64,000 bases of DNA, from positions 1 to 64,000 of the forward strand of contig NZ_VLKZ01000008.1 in NCBI RefSeq assembly GCF_007830185.1, read 5' to 3'. This document shows positions 7,717 through 16,695 of this stretch, piece after piece; position 1 is the stretch's first letter, and each line of letters begins with the position of its first letter. The notes under the pieces were generated by a model. It was not told where the DNA came from and did not search any database. It was given only the letters and a program-made list of their open reading frames with translations. The translations under genes were made by a program, and so were the position numbers. Source of the DNA: Halalkalibacter nanhaiisediminis. GTDB lineage: Bacteria > Bacillota > Bacilli > Bacillales > Bacillaceae_D.

Positions 7717-7755
7717 TTTCTGAATAATTTCAACTATCATGAAGGAGTGATCATC

Positions 7756-7992
7756 ATGTATTTGAGTAAATTGACAAACAAATCGCTCGTCACTAATAAT
7801 GACCTTGACTTTAATTACCGTTTAGGAATTCCTGTTGAAGTTTTCTGCTCAAAGCAGAAGAAAACGATTGCATTTGGTCAAATTCACTCATTTAATGATC
7901 AAATGATACAAATACACGAATTTGCTTTTTGCCGCTCTACCTACCTTTTTTTCGGTCAGCCTGCTAAGTCCGTTCTTTCAAAGTCATCTTGA
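7756..7992 (+). CDS. Small protein of unknown function, CcpA-controlled candidate
   Basis: A 78-residue soluble protein starting at ATG 7756, eight bases after GAAGGAG. A GTG at 7747 overlaps that site and is rejected as start. The sequence is basic at the N terminus, has a YRLGIPVEVFC segment in the middle and two cysteines (C31 and about C60). There is no signal peptide or membrane helix. It has its own promoter, a near-perfect cre site and a terminator, so expression is probably low when a preferred sugar is present. I do not recognise the family. Confidence 0.7.
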   Translation: MYLSKLTNKSLVTNNDLDFNYRLGIPVEVFCSKQKKTIAFGQIHSFNDQMIQIHEFAFCRSTYLFFGQPAKSVLSKSS

Positions 7993-8023
7993 AATAATGT
8001 TGCCCATATGCTTAATCCAACCT

Positions 8024-8060
8024 AAAGACACCTCCATCAAAAATTGATAAAGGTGTCTTT
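8024..8060. terminator. Bidirectional terminator between the small gene and ypbF
   Basis: AAAGACACCT and AGGTGTCTTT form a perfect 10-bp stem; T-rich sequence follows on the plus strand. The two flanking genes converge here. Confidence 0.75.
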
Positions 8061-8518
8061 TATTTATAGTATAAATTAATATTGTGCTTATCTTTCATGT
8101 ACGAATAGAGACGATCCCTCACCTCCCACGACTCATCGTTTGGCCAAAGCTCTGTATTCCTTTCAATCAATTCCATTCGTAAAGCTTCAAATTCATTTTC
8201 AGCCTTTGTTGCTTTTTTCTCAAAAAAATGAATTTCAATAAAACTAATTGTAAAAAGGAGCAATAAAACGAAAAGAAAAGGGCTCTTTGTAAACTCTGTT
8301 AAGATACTATTTCCAAATGATCCATTTTGTCCGATGATTAACTGGTAACCAAACAAAAGAAAAATTGCCAGACACATTAACGTAAACAATGACCAATTCA
8401 CCTTGGCCTTTTCAAGCTTTTCAAGTTTGTTTTTTCTTATAACCAATTCCTTTACCATCACATTGACAATCCCTTGGTCATTTATACCTTTCATATTCCG
8501 TTCTTTAAATTGTTTCAT
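8060..8518 (-). CDS. ypbF: YpbF-like membrane protein (DUF2663)
   Basis: A 152-residue protein with two membrane helices (about 42-64 and 80-97) and charged, probably cytoplasmic ends. The pattern, length and position between ypbG and ypbD match B. subtilis YpbF, whose function I do not know. The start has AGAGGTGAG upstream. It follows the ypbE-like gene by 65 bases and may be the last gene of the ypbB-recS-ypbD-ypbE-ypbF run. Confidence 0.78.
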   Translation of the reverse strand: MKQFKERNMKGINDQGIVNVMVKELVIRKNKLEKLEKAKVNWSLFTLMCLAIFLLFGYQLIIGQNGSFGNSILTEFTKSPFLFVLLLLFTISFIEIHFFEKKATKAENEFEALRMELIERNTELWPNDESWEVRDRLYSYMKDKHNINLYYK

Positions 8519-8583
8519 CTTCTCACCTCTAGTCCTTATTTTATGAAAAAGGGACTAGACCTAGAATGAGAAATCACAGATTG

Positions 8584-8826
8584 TTAGCGAAGCCAGTACG
8601 GAGAAGTGAGGGCAACAATGATTAATACAAAGAATAACAAGACTAACAAACGAATTAACGGAAATGAAAATTTAACTTTTAATTTTTGTTTTCTCTGCTT
8701 ATGATACTTTGCACGAGGTGGAAGAGATTGCTTCTCTTCTTTCTCGATACGATCTTCTGTCTGATAATGCTCCATTTGTTGACGGAGCATAATGGCTTGA
8801 TCTTGTTTGCTACGTTTTTCAACCAT
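8584..8826 (-). CDS. Short YpbE-position protein with one membrane helix
   Basis: An 80-residue protein. A highly charged, Gln/Glu/Lys-rich cytoplasmic part (about 1-55) is followed by one transmembrane helix (about 57-76) and four residues. B. subtilis has YpbE at this locus, a protein of some 240 residues with a similar charged start and membrane helix plus an extracellular LysM domain. Here the protein ends right after the helix, so this is a truncated or unrelated occupant. I start at ATG 8826 because TAGGAGAGTGAGG precedes it; an upstream ATG at 8853 overlaps the end of ypbD. Confidence 0.6.
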   Translation of the reverse strand: MVEKRSKQDQAIMLRQQMEHYQTEDRIEKEEKQSLPPRAKYHKQRKQKLKVKFSFPLIRLLVLLFFVLIIVALTSPYWLR

Positions 8827-8839
8827 CGTCCTCACTCTC

Positions 8840-9454
8840 CTACTCTGAATCATATGAAACTTTTTCCTTTTTTTGATATTGATATCGAATACACAGACCT
8901 AAAATGAAATCGATTAAAAAGTGGGCAAAAATGGTTATAAGAATATTACCCGTCCATAGAAAAATTATACCAAGACCAAAGCTAACGAGCCAGACGTTTA
9001 AAAATAGGACAGGTTTATCTAAGTAACGAAAATGAATCACCGCAAAAATCGTACTGGCAATGACCAGACCAAAGGCTGTTTGCAGGACAGCACGAAACAA
9101 TAATTCTTCAACAATCGAGACAACAAGGCAAAGCGCAAGTAATCTTGGTAACGTTAATCCTCTAAACACTCGCTCATTAATTCCGCCATCATCAAGCCAA
9201 CTTTCTGGTAAATAACGGTCCAAAAGGAGATCAAGCAAAACGACTACAACAGCTACTACCCCTCCTACGAGGACGATACGTTGTAAATCAAATTTGAATA
9301 AAGCACCAACCTCTGACCAGCTACCAAACAAAAAGAAACCGAAAATAAAGGCCAGTACAATCATTATGGCTTGAGTGAAATAAACTTGTAGGACGAGCTC
9401 TTTATCCGTAAGCGTCGCTATCATCTCTTTTTGTCGCTTCATTGTCGCACCCAT
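8840..9454 (-). CDS. ypbD: CPBP-family intramembrane protease YpbD
   Basis: A 204-residue polytopic membrane protein of the CAAX protease/bacteriocin-processing (Abi) family. The catalytic motif EELLFR (about residues 117-122) and the later FAVIHF and FAHFLIDF motifs supply the glutamates and histidines of the family. About five to six hydrophobic segments are visible. It overlaps the end of recS by 16 bases, so it is translated from the same message. Its substrate is unknown; B. subtilis YpbD has the same position. Confidence 0.82.
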   Translation of the reverse strand: MGATMKRQKEMIATLTDKELVLQVYFTQAIMIVLAFIFGFFLFGSWSEVGALFKFDLQRIVLVGGVVAVVVVLLDLLLDRYLPESWLDDGGINERVFRGLTLPRLLALCLVVSIVEELLFRAVLQTAFGLVIASTIFAVIHFRYLDKPVLFLNVWLVSFGLGIIFLWTGNILITIFAHFLIDFILGLCIRYQYQKKEKVSYDSE

Positions 9455-10956
9455 TCACTTTGACCACAAAGTTCTCCAAGTGCTTCTTTCCAAGGCTTTA
9501 GTGGCTCTTTTTCATGCCCTTCTTGATTGACCAAGAACCTCGCTAATGTCGCCCCACACCGATCACAGCATTCATCTGGTCGCGTGAGGAGCTCCTCAGA
9601 AAAATAAGTCAGCAGCGCTTGACGCCGACATTGCTTTGTTTCGATCCAGCGTTCAAATGCTTCAAGCTTGGCCTTTTTATGATAAAAATGATTTTGCCAA
9701 AACTCACGTATACTTGTATACATTGAATCAACAGAAAATCTTTTGATTTGATCATGTATCAGGACATCTCTTATTTCCAATTGATACAAAATCGCCCGGA
9801 GAGCTATTTCATGACAGCCAACACGCTCCATCAGCATTTTTTCTACTCTAGAATCCCATTCCGTTAATTGATTAATCTCAACTAGCAGCTGCCTTAACTG
9901 ATCATCAGATATTTGCTTACCTTCAATGAGCATTCGGGCAAGGCCCCTGTCTTCTTCACTATACAACAGAATCGCAACACTAGGCTTACAATCTCGTGCA
10001 GCTCTTCCCATTTCTTGAACGTATGACTCAAGCTCAGTTGGATAATGAAAGTGAAGAACATAACGAATATCTTTTTTATTAATACCCATCCCAAATGCAC
10101 TCGTACAGCAAATCACATCAATTTGCCCATTCATGAATTGCTGCTGAATTAAAAGCCGGTCCTCCGTCGATAACCCGCCATGGTAATAAGCAACCCTGTC
10201 GATTCCGTCCTTTTTCAGTAGTCTTGCACACGTTTGGGCCCAATTACGACTTGAAAAGTAGATCATTCCAGGACCGTTTAATGTCCGTACAAGTTCTTTT
10301 ACGCGTTCGATTTTTTCTTCTGCTGTTTGGCAATGCTCGACGCGATAGGAAATCATTGGACGATCAACCGAATAGATACGTTTTGATGGCTCTGTCATTT
10401 TTAGCCTTTCACATATATCCTCTTGCACAGCCGGTGTTGCTGTCGCGGTCAAAGCAAGACACGGAGGGTGGCCAAGTCTTTCTAATACATCACCAAGTCT
10501 TAAATAATCAGGTCTAAAATCATGTCCCCACTGAGAAATACAATGAGCCTCATCCACGACAAAATAGGCAATCTTAAGTTGTGAAAGTCGCTTTTGAATG
10601 TATGCCACTTGCAGCATTTCTGGTGAAATATAAATGATTTTAAAGGAGTGCAAGCGTCGCAAAACATCGTCCCGTTCATCTCTATTCATAAAGCTGTTAA
10701 TCGCGACAACCGATTTTATCCCTTCACTCCGCATTTGTTGAACTTGGTCCTCCATTAAAGAAAGTAGTGGAGAAATGACAATGGTCACTCCAGGAGAAAG
10801 CATTGCTGGAAGTTGAAAACAAATCGACTTTCCTGTTCCAGTCGGAAGCATTGCCATCACATCACGTCCTTGCATGAGTTCTGAAATGACTTCTTTCTGT
10901 CCTTGCCTGAAACTCGGGTAACCAAAGTATTTTTGCAGTGCCACTTCAAGTTCCAT
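9439..10956 (-). CDS. recS: RecQ-family ATP-dependent DNA helicase RecS
   Basis: A 505-residue superfamily 2 3'-5' DNA helicase. Visible motifs are YFGYPSFRQGQ (motif 0), LPTGTGKS (Walker A), VVDEAHCISQWGHDFRPDY (motif II with the aromatic-rich loop), ALTATAT (III), MIYFSSRN (IV) and QEMGRAARD (VI). A zinc-binding region near residue 465 (DECCDRCG) completes the core. There is no HRDC domain, so this is the short RecS form next to ypbB, not the long RecQ. The start overlaps the end of ypbB by 11 bases. The likely role is recombination repair and restart of stalled forks. Confidence 0.92.
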   Translation of the reverse strand: MELEVALQKYFGYPSFRQGQKEVISELMQGRDVMAMLPTGTGKSICFQLPAMLSPGVTIVISPLLSLMEDQVQQMRSEGIKSVVAINSFMNRDERDDVLRRLHSFKIIYISPEMLQVAYIQKRLSQLKIAYFVVDEAHCISQWGHDFRPDYLRLGDVLERLGHPPCLALTATATPAVQEDICERLKMTEPSKRIYSVDRPMISYRVEHCQTAEEKIERVKELVRTLNGPGMIYFSSRNWAQTCARLLKKDGIDRVAYYHGGLSTEDRLLIQQQFMNGQIDVICCTSAFGMGINKKDIRYVLHFHYPTELESYVQEMGRAARDCKPSVAILLYSEEDRGLARMLIEGKQISDDQLRQLLVEINQLTEWDSRVEKMLMERVGCHEIALRAILYQLEIRDVLIHDQIKRFSVDSMYTSIREFWQNHFYHKKAKLEAFERWIETKQCRRQALLTYFSEELLTRPDECCDRCGATLARFLVNQEGHEKEPLKPWKEALGELCGQSEWVRQ

Positions 10957-12007
10957 GGTCCACCTTCTTCCTTGCTAATACGAGACGAATCATAAAGTAA
11001 GTTACTGTTTCTGGAAGTTTTTCTTTTAACTCACGCAACCGACTTGTTTGAAGCCCTTCTAATAAAGTAAGAATAGCCTGTTCGATTTCTTTATTTACAA
11101 ATGGTGCGAGTGAGAAATGTGGATCTACTAGCGCAATTTCAACAATATGATCTTCAATCGTACTTTCTTTTAGCTTACGTCTTTTACTTATATCCTGAAC
11201 CGTATGGCCTTGTTTTAGCATATAAAAGGTTTGCCTCGCTGATTCGGTTAAAACAAATTCCTTTTTCATATCTTCTGTAAATCTAGACAACACAGAATAC
11301 AACTCTGGTTCATTTTCGATTATCCTGAACAATTGATGTAAGGTTGCAATATGAGAAAGATAAAGGTCCGTTTCATCGATATTCATTTGCTCAGCTAGCT
11401 GCTTTCTCGTCAAGCCAATTTTTCCTTTTCCCGACAATTGATGAACAAATATTAATCCTTGCTCATTTTGACAAGTTGATAAAAAAGTGACTAATTCATC
11501 ATGAAGCAATGCAAGTAGTTGTTCTCGATCTTCATGTGCTCGAGGCAAATGTTGTTTTACCCACACTTGAATGTGAGTCTTATGCGTAATTGGGTAAAAC
11601 GAATGATTTTCTGCTTGCAAATGACTTAACGCCTGCAAATATAGACACAACCTCTGCCAGACCGTCTCTGTATATGAATGGTACTGCCACCCTTTTAAAT
11701 GTCTGAGCAGGGGGCGCTCTAGGTGAAATTGCTTAAGCTTCTCTTGTCCTAGTTCAGTTAGCAAAATGTTGTCATGATAGGTGCAAACTGCCTCCTGATT
11801 GGATATCATGACCTCAATATCCTTTTCAATTTCCGCACGACTTAAAGTCGGAAGAACGCCAAAGTAGGCAAGAATTGAAAAAAAGGAACCATCTTGAATT
11901 GTTTGTGCAGATTTCTTCCCTTTTAGTAAATGATACGCCCCGTAAATAGACCTTTCCGCTTTAAATGCAGCGAGAACTGTCGCGATAACACCTTGTCTTG
12001 TATCCAT
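10946..12007 (-). CDS. ypbB: YpbB, helix-turn-helix partner of RecS
   Basis: A 353-residue protein with no membrane segments. The C-terminal part (about residues 250-345) holds a helix-turn-helix seen with RecQ/UvrD-type helicases (GHTVQDISKRRKLKESTIEDHI). The rest is helical. It is the first gene of the ypbB-recS pair, overlaps recS by 11 bases and lies divergently from fer, as in B. subtilis. The helicase-partner role is inferred from this fixed pairing. The RBS is GTAGGAAA. Confidence 0.82.
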   Translation of the reverse strand: MDTRQGVIATVLAAFKAERSIYGAYHLLKGKKSAQTIQDGSFFSILAYFGVLPTLSRAEIEKDIEVMISNQEAVCTYHDNILLTELGQEKLKQFHLERPLLRHLKGWQYHSYTETVWQRLCLYLQALSHLQAENHSFYPITHKTHIQVWVKQHLPRAHEDREQLLALLHDELVTFLSTCQNEQGLIFVHQLSGKGKIGLTRKQLAEQMNIDETDLYLSHIATLHQLFRIIENEPELYSVLSRFTEDMKKEFVLTESARQTFYMLKQGHTVQDISKRRKLKESTIEDHIVEIALVDPHFSLAPFVNKEIEQAILTLLEGLQTSRLRELKEKLPETVTYFMIRLVLARKKVDHGT

Positions 12008-12146
12008 TTCCTACATCACCCACTAGCTAATTCCTCATTCCTTTTATTGTACCAAATTCCCGACTTTAAAAGGGGTGAAAAAAAGGAAGGAGGGAATAAA
12101 TAAAATAGTAAGCTGAAAAATTTCAGTATGTAAAGCAACGAATTGG

Positions 12147-12175
12147 TTGAAAAGTTTGCCAATCCGTTTTACAAT
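12147..12175 (+). promoter_or_regulatory. Promoter of fer
   Basis: TTGAAA (12147-12152), a 17-base spacer and TACAAT (12170-12175) lie about 80 bases before the fer start. Confidence 0.7.
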
Positions 12176-12239
12176 AGGTCAGAAGAAACGACACTTATTT
12201 AAATATCCACTATATTGAATAAGGTTGAATAGGAAATGA

Positions 12240-12506
<267 letters not shown>

Positions 12507-12517
12507 GCTTTAATGAT

Positions 12518-12550
12518 GAAAGGGAGACTCGTGTCGAGTCTCCCTTTTTT
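12518..12550 (+). terminator. Terminator of fer
   Basis: AAAGGGAGACTCG and CGAGTCTCCCTTT form a 13-bp stem followed by TTTTTT. Confidence 0.9.
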
Positions 12551-12551
12551 A

Positions 12552-13265
12552 TCATTTATTTTCGGATTGAAATAATGAATGCTCTACACCAGAAATGTGA
12601 TTCATCATATGTTCATACGCTTCTTTTGAATCTTGATTTTTTATCGCTGTAAAGATTTGCATATGTTCTTCATATAGCTTTTTCATGTTATTATTTTCAG
12701 AAAAAAGATATATTTTTCGTGCTTCAAACATTGAAGCCTGCATCGTATCAGAAACAGTTTCAAGAAGTTTGTACAGCATATCATTTCGAGTTGAACGGAC
12801 AATCGCCATATGAAACTCTACATCTGCTTTTTCGCCCAATTCTCCGTCTCCTACGGCTCGGTTCATTTCGTCTAGATGCTTTTGCATTTCCACCAGATCA
12901 TCAGCTGTGCGATTTGCTGCAGCAAGTGACGCTGCACCAGTCTCAACAATTTTTCTAATTTCAAACAATTGTCTTACATCCTCCTGCTTCATTAATGCTG
13001 CGGAAGGAATCGCATATCCTGCTAGGTTGTGATCAATTTTTTTCACAAAGGTTCCTTCTCCTTGGCGAATTTCAACAAGACCAACGGCCTTTAAAGCACT
13101 TAAAGCCTCTCTCACAGCAGATCGGCCTACGTTAAAATCTTCAGCAAGCTGTTGGACTGAGGCCAAGCGATCACCAGGCTTTACTTCCCCATTTTTGATC
13201 ATCTCTGTTACATGCTCAGCGATAATTTCATAGATCTTCTTTGGTCGCACATGCTGAATTGCCAT
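12552..13265 (-). CDS. GntR/FadR-family transcriptional regulator with FCD domain
   Basis: A 237-residue repressor or activator. Residues 5-75 form a GntR winged helix (LASVQQLAEDFNVGRSAVRE, then QGEGTFVKK). Residues 90-225 form the helical FCD ligand domain, with the metal-binding D/H set DVEFHMAI, a later HMQIF and HMMNH. The family senses carboxylates; B. subtilis LutR (lactate) is a near relative. No lactate or other uptake genes adjoin it, so the effector is unknown. ATG 13265 has CGGGGTG at good spacing; a GTG nine bases earlier is possible. Confidence 0.85.
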   Translation of the reverse strand: MAIQHVRPKKIYEIIAEHVTEMIKNGEVKPGDRLASVQQLAEDFNVGRSAVREALSALKAVGLVEIRQGEGTFVKKIDHNLAGYAIPSAALMKQEDVRQLFEIRKIVETGAASLAAANRTADDLVEMQKHLDEMNRAVGDGELGEKADVEFHMAIVRSTRNDMLYKLLETVSDTMQASMFEARKIYLFSENNNMKKLYEEHMQIFTAIKNQDSKEAYEHMMNHISGVEHSLFQSENK

Positions 13266-13411
13266 AGCCCACACCCCGTTATGTCTCTTCTATCTCTTTC
13301 ATGCTCTAAATTGTATCGTTGTTTCCATCTTTTCGCAACTGATGAGATATCCTTTAGAGCAAGTATAGAGGCTGTTTTCACATAAAAAGACAAACTAGAA
13401 TGATACATGAC

Positions 13412-14467
13412 CTATTGATACAGGGTTAGTCCTTCTAATGCTAATAGGATATTATTTGACCATATCTCCGCAAAAGCTGAGGGTGGGAGGGGGTTGGTTC
13501 CTATACCTACTTCAATCGTGAACCCAGGGCGTCCTGTTTCTTGTATGAACCAATCTTTATAGCCTGCATCACTATCCGCTGTTTGAATCGGTGTATAAGA
13601 GCTCACACGAGAAAGACGAGTGACCATTTCTTCACTCTCTTTCGGTTCCATCCCTTTGTACCCCCAATAAATAACCTGCCCTTGCGAATGAAAAGCTAAT
13701 ACATATTCAAACGAGTGCTTGAACGTTAATTGATAAATCGCAATCGCTTCTGGCTCTGTTAACGGTGCTGGCCCACTATAATGCCTTGGCCAAGGCTTTT
13801 TAGGACTCGTTAATGCTTCCTGCTCCCAACCTGCTGGCCATTGATGATTTAAATCAACACCTCGGATATTGCTAGACCAATGATCGAACCTCGTTACCCC
13901 TTTATTTATTTCCAAAATCTGCTCGTAGTATGGATGTTTTTTTGTCACACCTTGTAAAACGAGGTCAACACCGTCAGGATTGACTAAGGGTACTATATAG
14001 AGGGTAACCTCATCTAAAATATGACTAACATCATAGTCGTACCACAGCCGTTTCTCTTGATCATATTTTGTCAATTGCTGCAAAAAAGTCATCAAAAATT
14101 TACTCGTATGCCACTCATTTGCATGCCAGCCACCTGAATAGAATATTTCCTTTTTTCCTCTCCCAATCGAAAACGCATAAAGCGGTTTTTTCATAACGGA
14201 GTAGCCAATTACCTCAACACGCACATCTGCTTTTGTTAATTCAGGTAGCAATGTTACTATATCTCTATGACCAAATTCTGTTTCATAACAAAGGTCTGTC
14301 GCCTCACCTTGATGATCATGTCTAGGAATGAATAACTCCATCCCTTCTTGCACATAACTATTCTCAGAATAAATAGCAGGATTAAATAATAGTAAATCAA
14401 ACGGTCTGATTCCGTATGTGCTTGCTATTTTAGCAATGGTATCTCCATTACGGACGATATATTTCAA
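13412..14467 (-). CDS. M14 gamma-D-glutamyl-(L)-meso-diaminopimelate peptidase with LysM domain
   Basis: A 351-residue zinc carboxypeptidase-fold enzyme that cuts the gamma-D-Glu-diaminopimelate bond of peptidoglycan peptides. A LysM module (about residues 1-50, YIVRNGDTIAKIASTYGI) binds murein. The M14 domain follows, with zinc ligands H115 and E118 (GGWHANEWHTSK), a third histidine in LAFHSQGQ near 258 and the catalytic glutamate in FTIEVGIG near 320. It resembles B. subtilis YqgT and Lysinibacillus endopeptidase I. No signal peptide is seen. It starts with TTG at 14467, supported by GGGAGGAGGGACTCAA upstream. Confidence 0.88.
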   Translation of the reverse strand: MKYIVRNGDTIAKIASTYGIRPFDLLLFNPAIYSENSYVQEGMELFIPRHDHQGEATDLCYETEFGHRDIVTLLPELTKADVRVEVIGYSVMKKPLYAFSIGRGKKEIFYSGGWHANEWHTSKFLMTFLQQLTKYDQEKRLWYDYDVSHILDEVTLYIVPLVNPDGVDLVLQGVTKKHPYYEQILEINKGVTRFDHWSSNIRGVDLNHQWPAGWEQEALTSPKKPWPRHYSGPAPLTEPEAIAIYQLTFKHSFEYVLAFHSQGQVIYWGYKGMEPKESEEMVTRLSRVSSYTPIQTADSDAGYKDWFIQETGRPGFTIEVGIGTNPLPPSAFAEIWSNNILLALEGLTLYQ

Positions 14468-14584
14468 TTGAGTCCCTCCTCCCTAAATTATGTATATGAA
14501 TCCAATTTAAATCCCATACGACCAATTTCAACCCCTAAATCCGTGCATTCCAGAAAAAAATAATAATTTTGTTCGTCATTTTAA

Positions 14585-14613
14585 TTGACATACGGGCTTT
14601 GATATGGTAAATT
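14585..14613 (+). promoter_or_regulatory. Promoter of the serA T-box transcript
   Basis: TTGACA (14585-14590), a 17-base spacer ending in ATGG, and TAAATT (14608-14613). The -35 is perfect and the -10 is weak but has an extended TG. Confidence 0.55.
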
Positions 14614-14667
14614 ATCAAACAATTAATACTATTTATTTATGATTCAAAGACAACTTTACATAGGAAA

Positions 14668-14930
14668 AAACGATGATGAAGAATGACAGAATGAGAAGCC
14701 AATTCAGAGAGCTAGTGGTTGCTGTGAACTAGTTTGGTCCATTCTAGATAGCCCTTCGGAGTTCATGCGTCGAACATTTTTAGTAGATGTATTCGGGTAA
14801 AACCGTTAGCTTGGAGATTATTCTCCCTGAGATGTGCCTTATTTCATGCGGTACAAGAATGAGGGTGGCACCGCGGTTTGAACCTTCCGCCCCTCACGAC
14901 GCTCGTCGTGTGGGCTGAAGGTTTTTTTGT
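14668..14930 (+). ncRNA. T-box leader of serA
   Basis: The leader senses uncharged tRNA and lets serA be transcribed when serine is short. The invariant T-box AGGGTGGCACCGCGG is at 14862-14876. Stem I is visible: basal pairing CGATGATGAA/TTCATGCGTCG, the AGAGAG bulge and the distal loop GGTTGCTGTGA. A terminator follows the T-box. An AGC serine triplet lies at 14750-14752 in the predicted specifier loop, which suits tRNA-Ser, but the specifier call is tentative. Confidence 0.93.
14881..14928 (+). terminator. T-box-controlled terminator
   Basis: AACCTTC and GAAGGTT close a GC-rich stem with an inner CACGACG/CGTCGTG hairpin, followed by TTTTTTT. Its 5' arm competes with the antiterminator formed with the T-box. 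Confidence 0.9.
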
Positions 14931-14987
14931 TATAACGTTTTCATAATTAAATTCCTAAAAAAACAGATTGAATGAGGAGTGTAGAGC

Positions 14988-16610
14988 ATGAACAAGCAAG
15001 CAGTCGCTGATCGTCCAAACAACACTGGGACAAAGGTACAGTATCAAATTTTGGTATCAGATAGCATGAGTAAAGAAGGGTTACTTCCTTTACTTGAAAG
15101 CGAAAATGTTGTGATTGTCGAAAAGTACGTTGATGAAGTTGAAGATTTAACTCAATTTGATGCCCTACTTGTTCGTAGTGCAACAACTGTAACAGCTGAG
15201 TTACTTGATAAAATGCCAAACCTAAAAATTGTCGCAAGAGCTGGTGTTGGGGTTGATAATATCGACCTTGATGCTGCAACAAAGCGCGGGGTTGTCGTTG
15301 TGAACGCACCTGATGGAAATACAATTTCAACAGCAGAGCATACATTTGCGATGATCATGTCAGTGATGAGAAATATTCCACAAGCAAACGCGTCTATTAA
15401 AGCTGGTGAATGGAATCGTAAAGCATTTCAAGGTTTCGAACTTCGTGGTAAAACACTTGGTATCGTAGGTTTTGGACGTATTGGTACACAGTTAGCGAAG
15501 CGTGCAAAAGCGTTCGAAATGTCTTTACTCGTATTTGATCCATTTTTAACAAAAGCTCGTGCAGAAAAAATCGGTGTTCAAACGGCTGAACTTGATGAAG
15601 TACTTGCAAATGCTGACATTATTACGGTTCATACACCACTTACAAAAGAAACAAAAGGCCTTCTAGGTATGGAAAATATCGCAAAAACAAAGCCTGGTGT
15701 ATTTCTTATTAACTGTGCTCGTGGCGGAATCATCGATCAAGAAGCACTAAAGCATTATTTAAAAAATGGTCATATTGCTGGAGCAGCACTTGATGTATTT
15801 GAAGAAGAGCCTGTTGCTGATGAAGAGCTATTAGCGTTTAATAATGTCATTGCAACGCCACATATTGCGGCTTCTACGAAAGAAGCACAATTAAATGTAG
15901 CTGCTCAAGTATCTGAGGAAGTTATTCGTTTCCTTGAAGGCGAGCCAGCAAGTAACTCCATTAACTTACCTACTCTTTCTAAAGAAGTATATGAGAAGGT
16001 AAAACCATATTATGATTTAACGAAAAAAATGGGTAACCTTCTTTCACAAGTGATGCGTACACCAGTTCAAGAAATTGATGTTTACTATGGTGGTACGATT
16101 ACTGAACTTGAAACATCGATTACAACACGTAGTCTCATGGCTGGATTCTTGCAACCAAGAGTTGATGCTGCCGTGAATGATGTGAATGCAAGCCTTATTG
16201 CGAAAGAACGTGGAATCAGCTTCGGTGAAAAGCAACTTAATGATACGTATGGTTACTCTAATATGATTCATGCGATTGTTCGTGGTGAAGATCGTACATT
16301 TGAATTACGCGGAACTTACATTAAAGAATACGGTGCCCGTATTGTAAATGTGAATGGCTTTAATGTGGATTTTGTTCCAGAAGGACATTTACTCTACATT
16401 CAACATAATGACCGTCCTGGTGTCATTGGTCGCATGGGTCAATTACTTGCAGAACATGACGTTAATATTGCGACAATGCAAGTTGGACGTAAAGAAGAAG
16501 GCGGAGAAGCAATAATGATGCTTGCCGTTGATAAATTGATTGATGAAGATGTACTTAAAGCTTTGCGTGAAATGGATGACATTCATATGTGTGATACAAT
16601 CGAATGCTAA
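14988..16610 (+). CDS. serA: D-3-phosphoglycerate dehydrogenase
   Basis: A 540-residue enzyme for the first step of serine synthesis: it oxidizes 3-phosphoglycerate to 3-phosphohydroxypyruvate with NAD. The substrate/NAD domains hold GFGRIGTQLAKRA (Rossmann), CARGGIIDQEAL and TPHIAASTKEA with the catalytic histidine near residue 300. An intervening domain (about 330-460) and a C-terminal ACT domain (HNDRPGVIGRMGQLL, about 470-540), the serine feedback site, follow. An extra 15-18 polar residues precede the usual start (QYQILVSDSM), but GAGGAGTGTAGAGC supports ATG 14988. The T-box controls transcription. Confidence 0.96.
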   Translation: MNKQAVADRPNNTGTKVQYQILVSDSMSKEGLLPLLESENVVIVEKYVDEVEDLTQFDALLVRSATTVTAELLDKMPNLKIVARAGVGVDNIDLDAATKRGVVVVNAPDGNTISTAEHTFAMIMSVMRNIPQANASIKAGEWNRKAFQGFELRGKTLGIVGFGRIGTQLAKRAKAFEMSLLVFDPFLTKARAEKIGVQTAELDEVLANADIITVHTPLTKETKGLLGMENIAKTKPGVFLINCARGGIIDQEALKHYLKNGHIAGAALDVFEEEPVADEELLAFNNVIATPHIAASTKEAQLNVAAQVSEEVIRFLEGEPASNSINLPTLSKEVYEKVKPYYDLTKKMGNLLSQVMRTPVQEIDVYYGGTITELETSITTRSLMAGFLQPRVDAAVNDVNASLIAKERGISFGEKQLNDTYGYSNMIHAIVRGEDRTFELRGTYIKEYGARIVNVNGFNVDFVPEGHLLYIQHNDRPGVIGRMGQLLAEHDVNIATMQVGRKEEGGEAIMMLAVDKLIDEDVLKALREMDDIHMCDTIEC

Positions 16611-16623
16611 GCTAAAAATAAGA

Positions 16624-16659
16624 AAGGATCTGACTCACATACATGTGAATCAGATCCTT
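16624..16659 (+). terminator. Terminator of serA
   Basis: AAGGATCTGA and TCAGATCCTT pair, with an inner CACAT/ATGTG, followed by CTTTTA. It may also serve the converging terC gene. Confidence 0.8.
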
Positions 16660-16695
16660 CTTTTATATTGCTATTATGACGTTTGGGTCGTCTGC

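Noticed and set aside
14947-15345. A 132-codon open frame antisense to serA
   Set aside because: It is low-complexity (Gln/Leu-rich) and lies fully opposite the well-supported serA gene; no independent signals.
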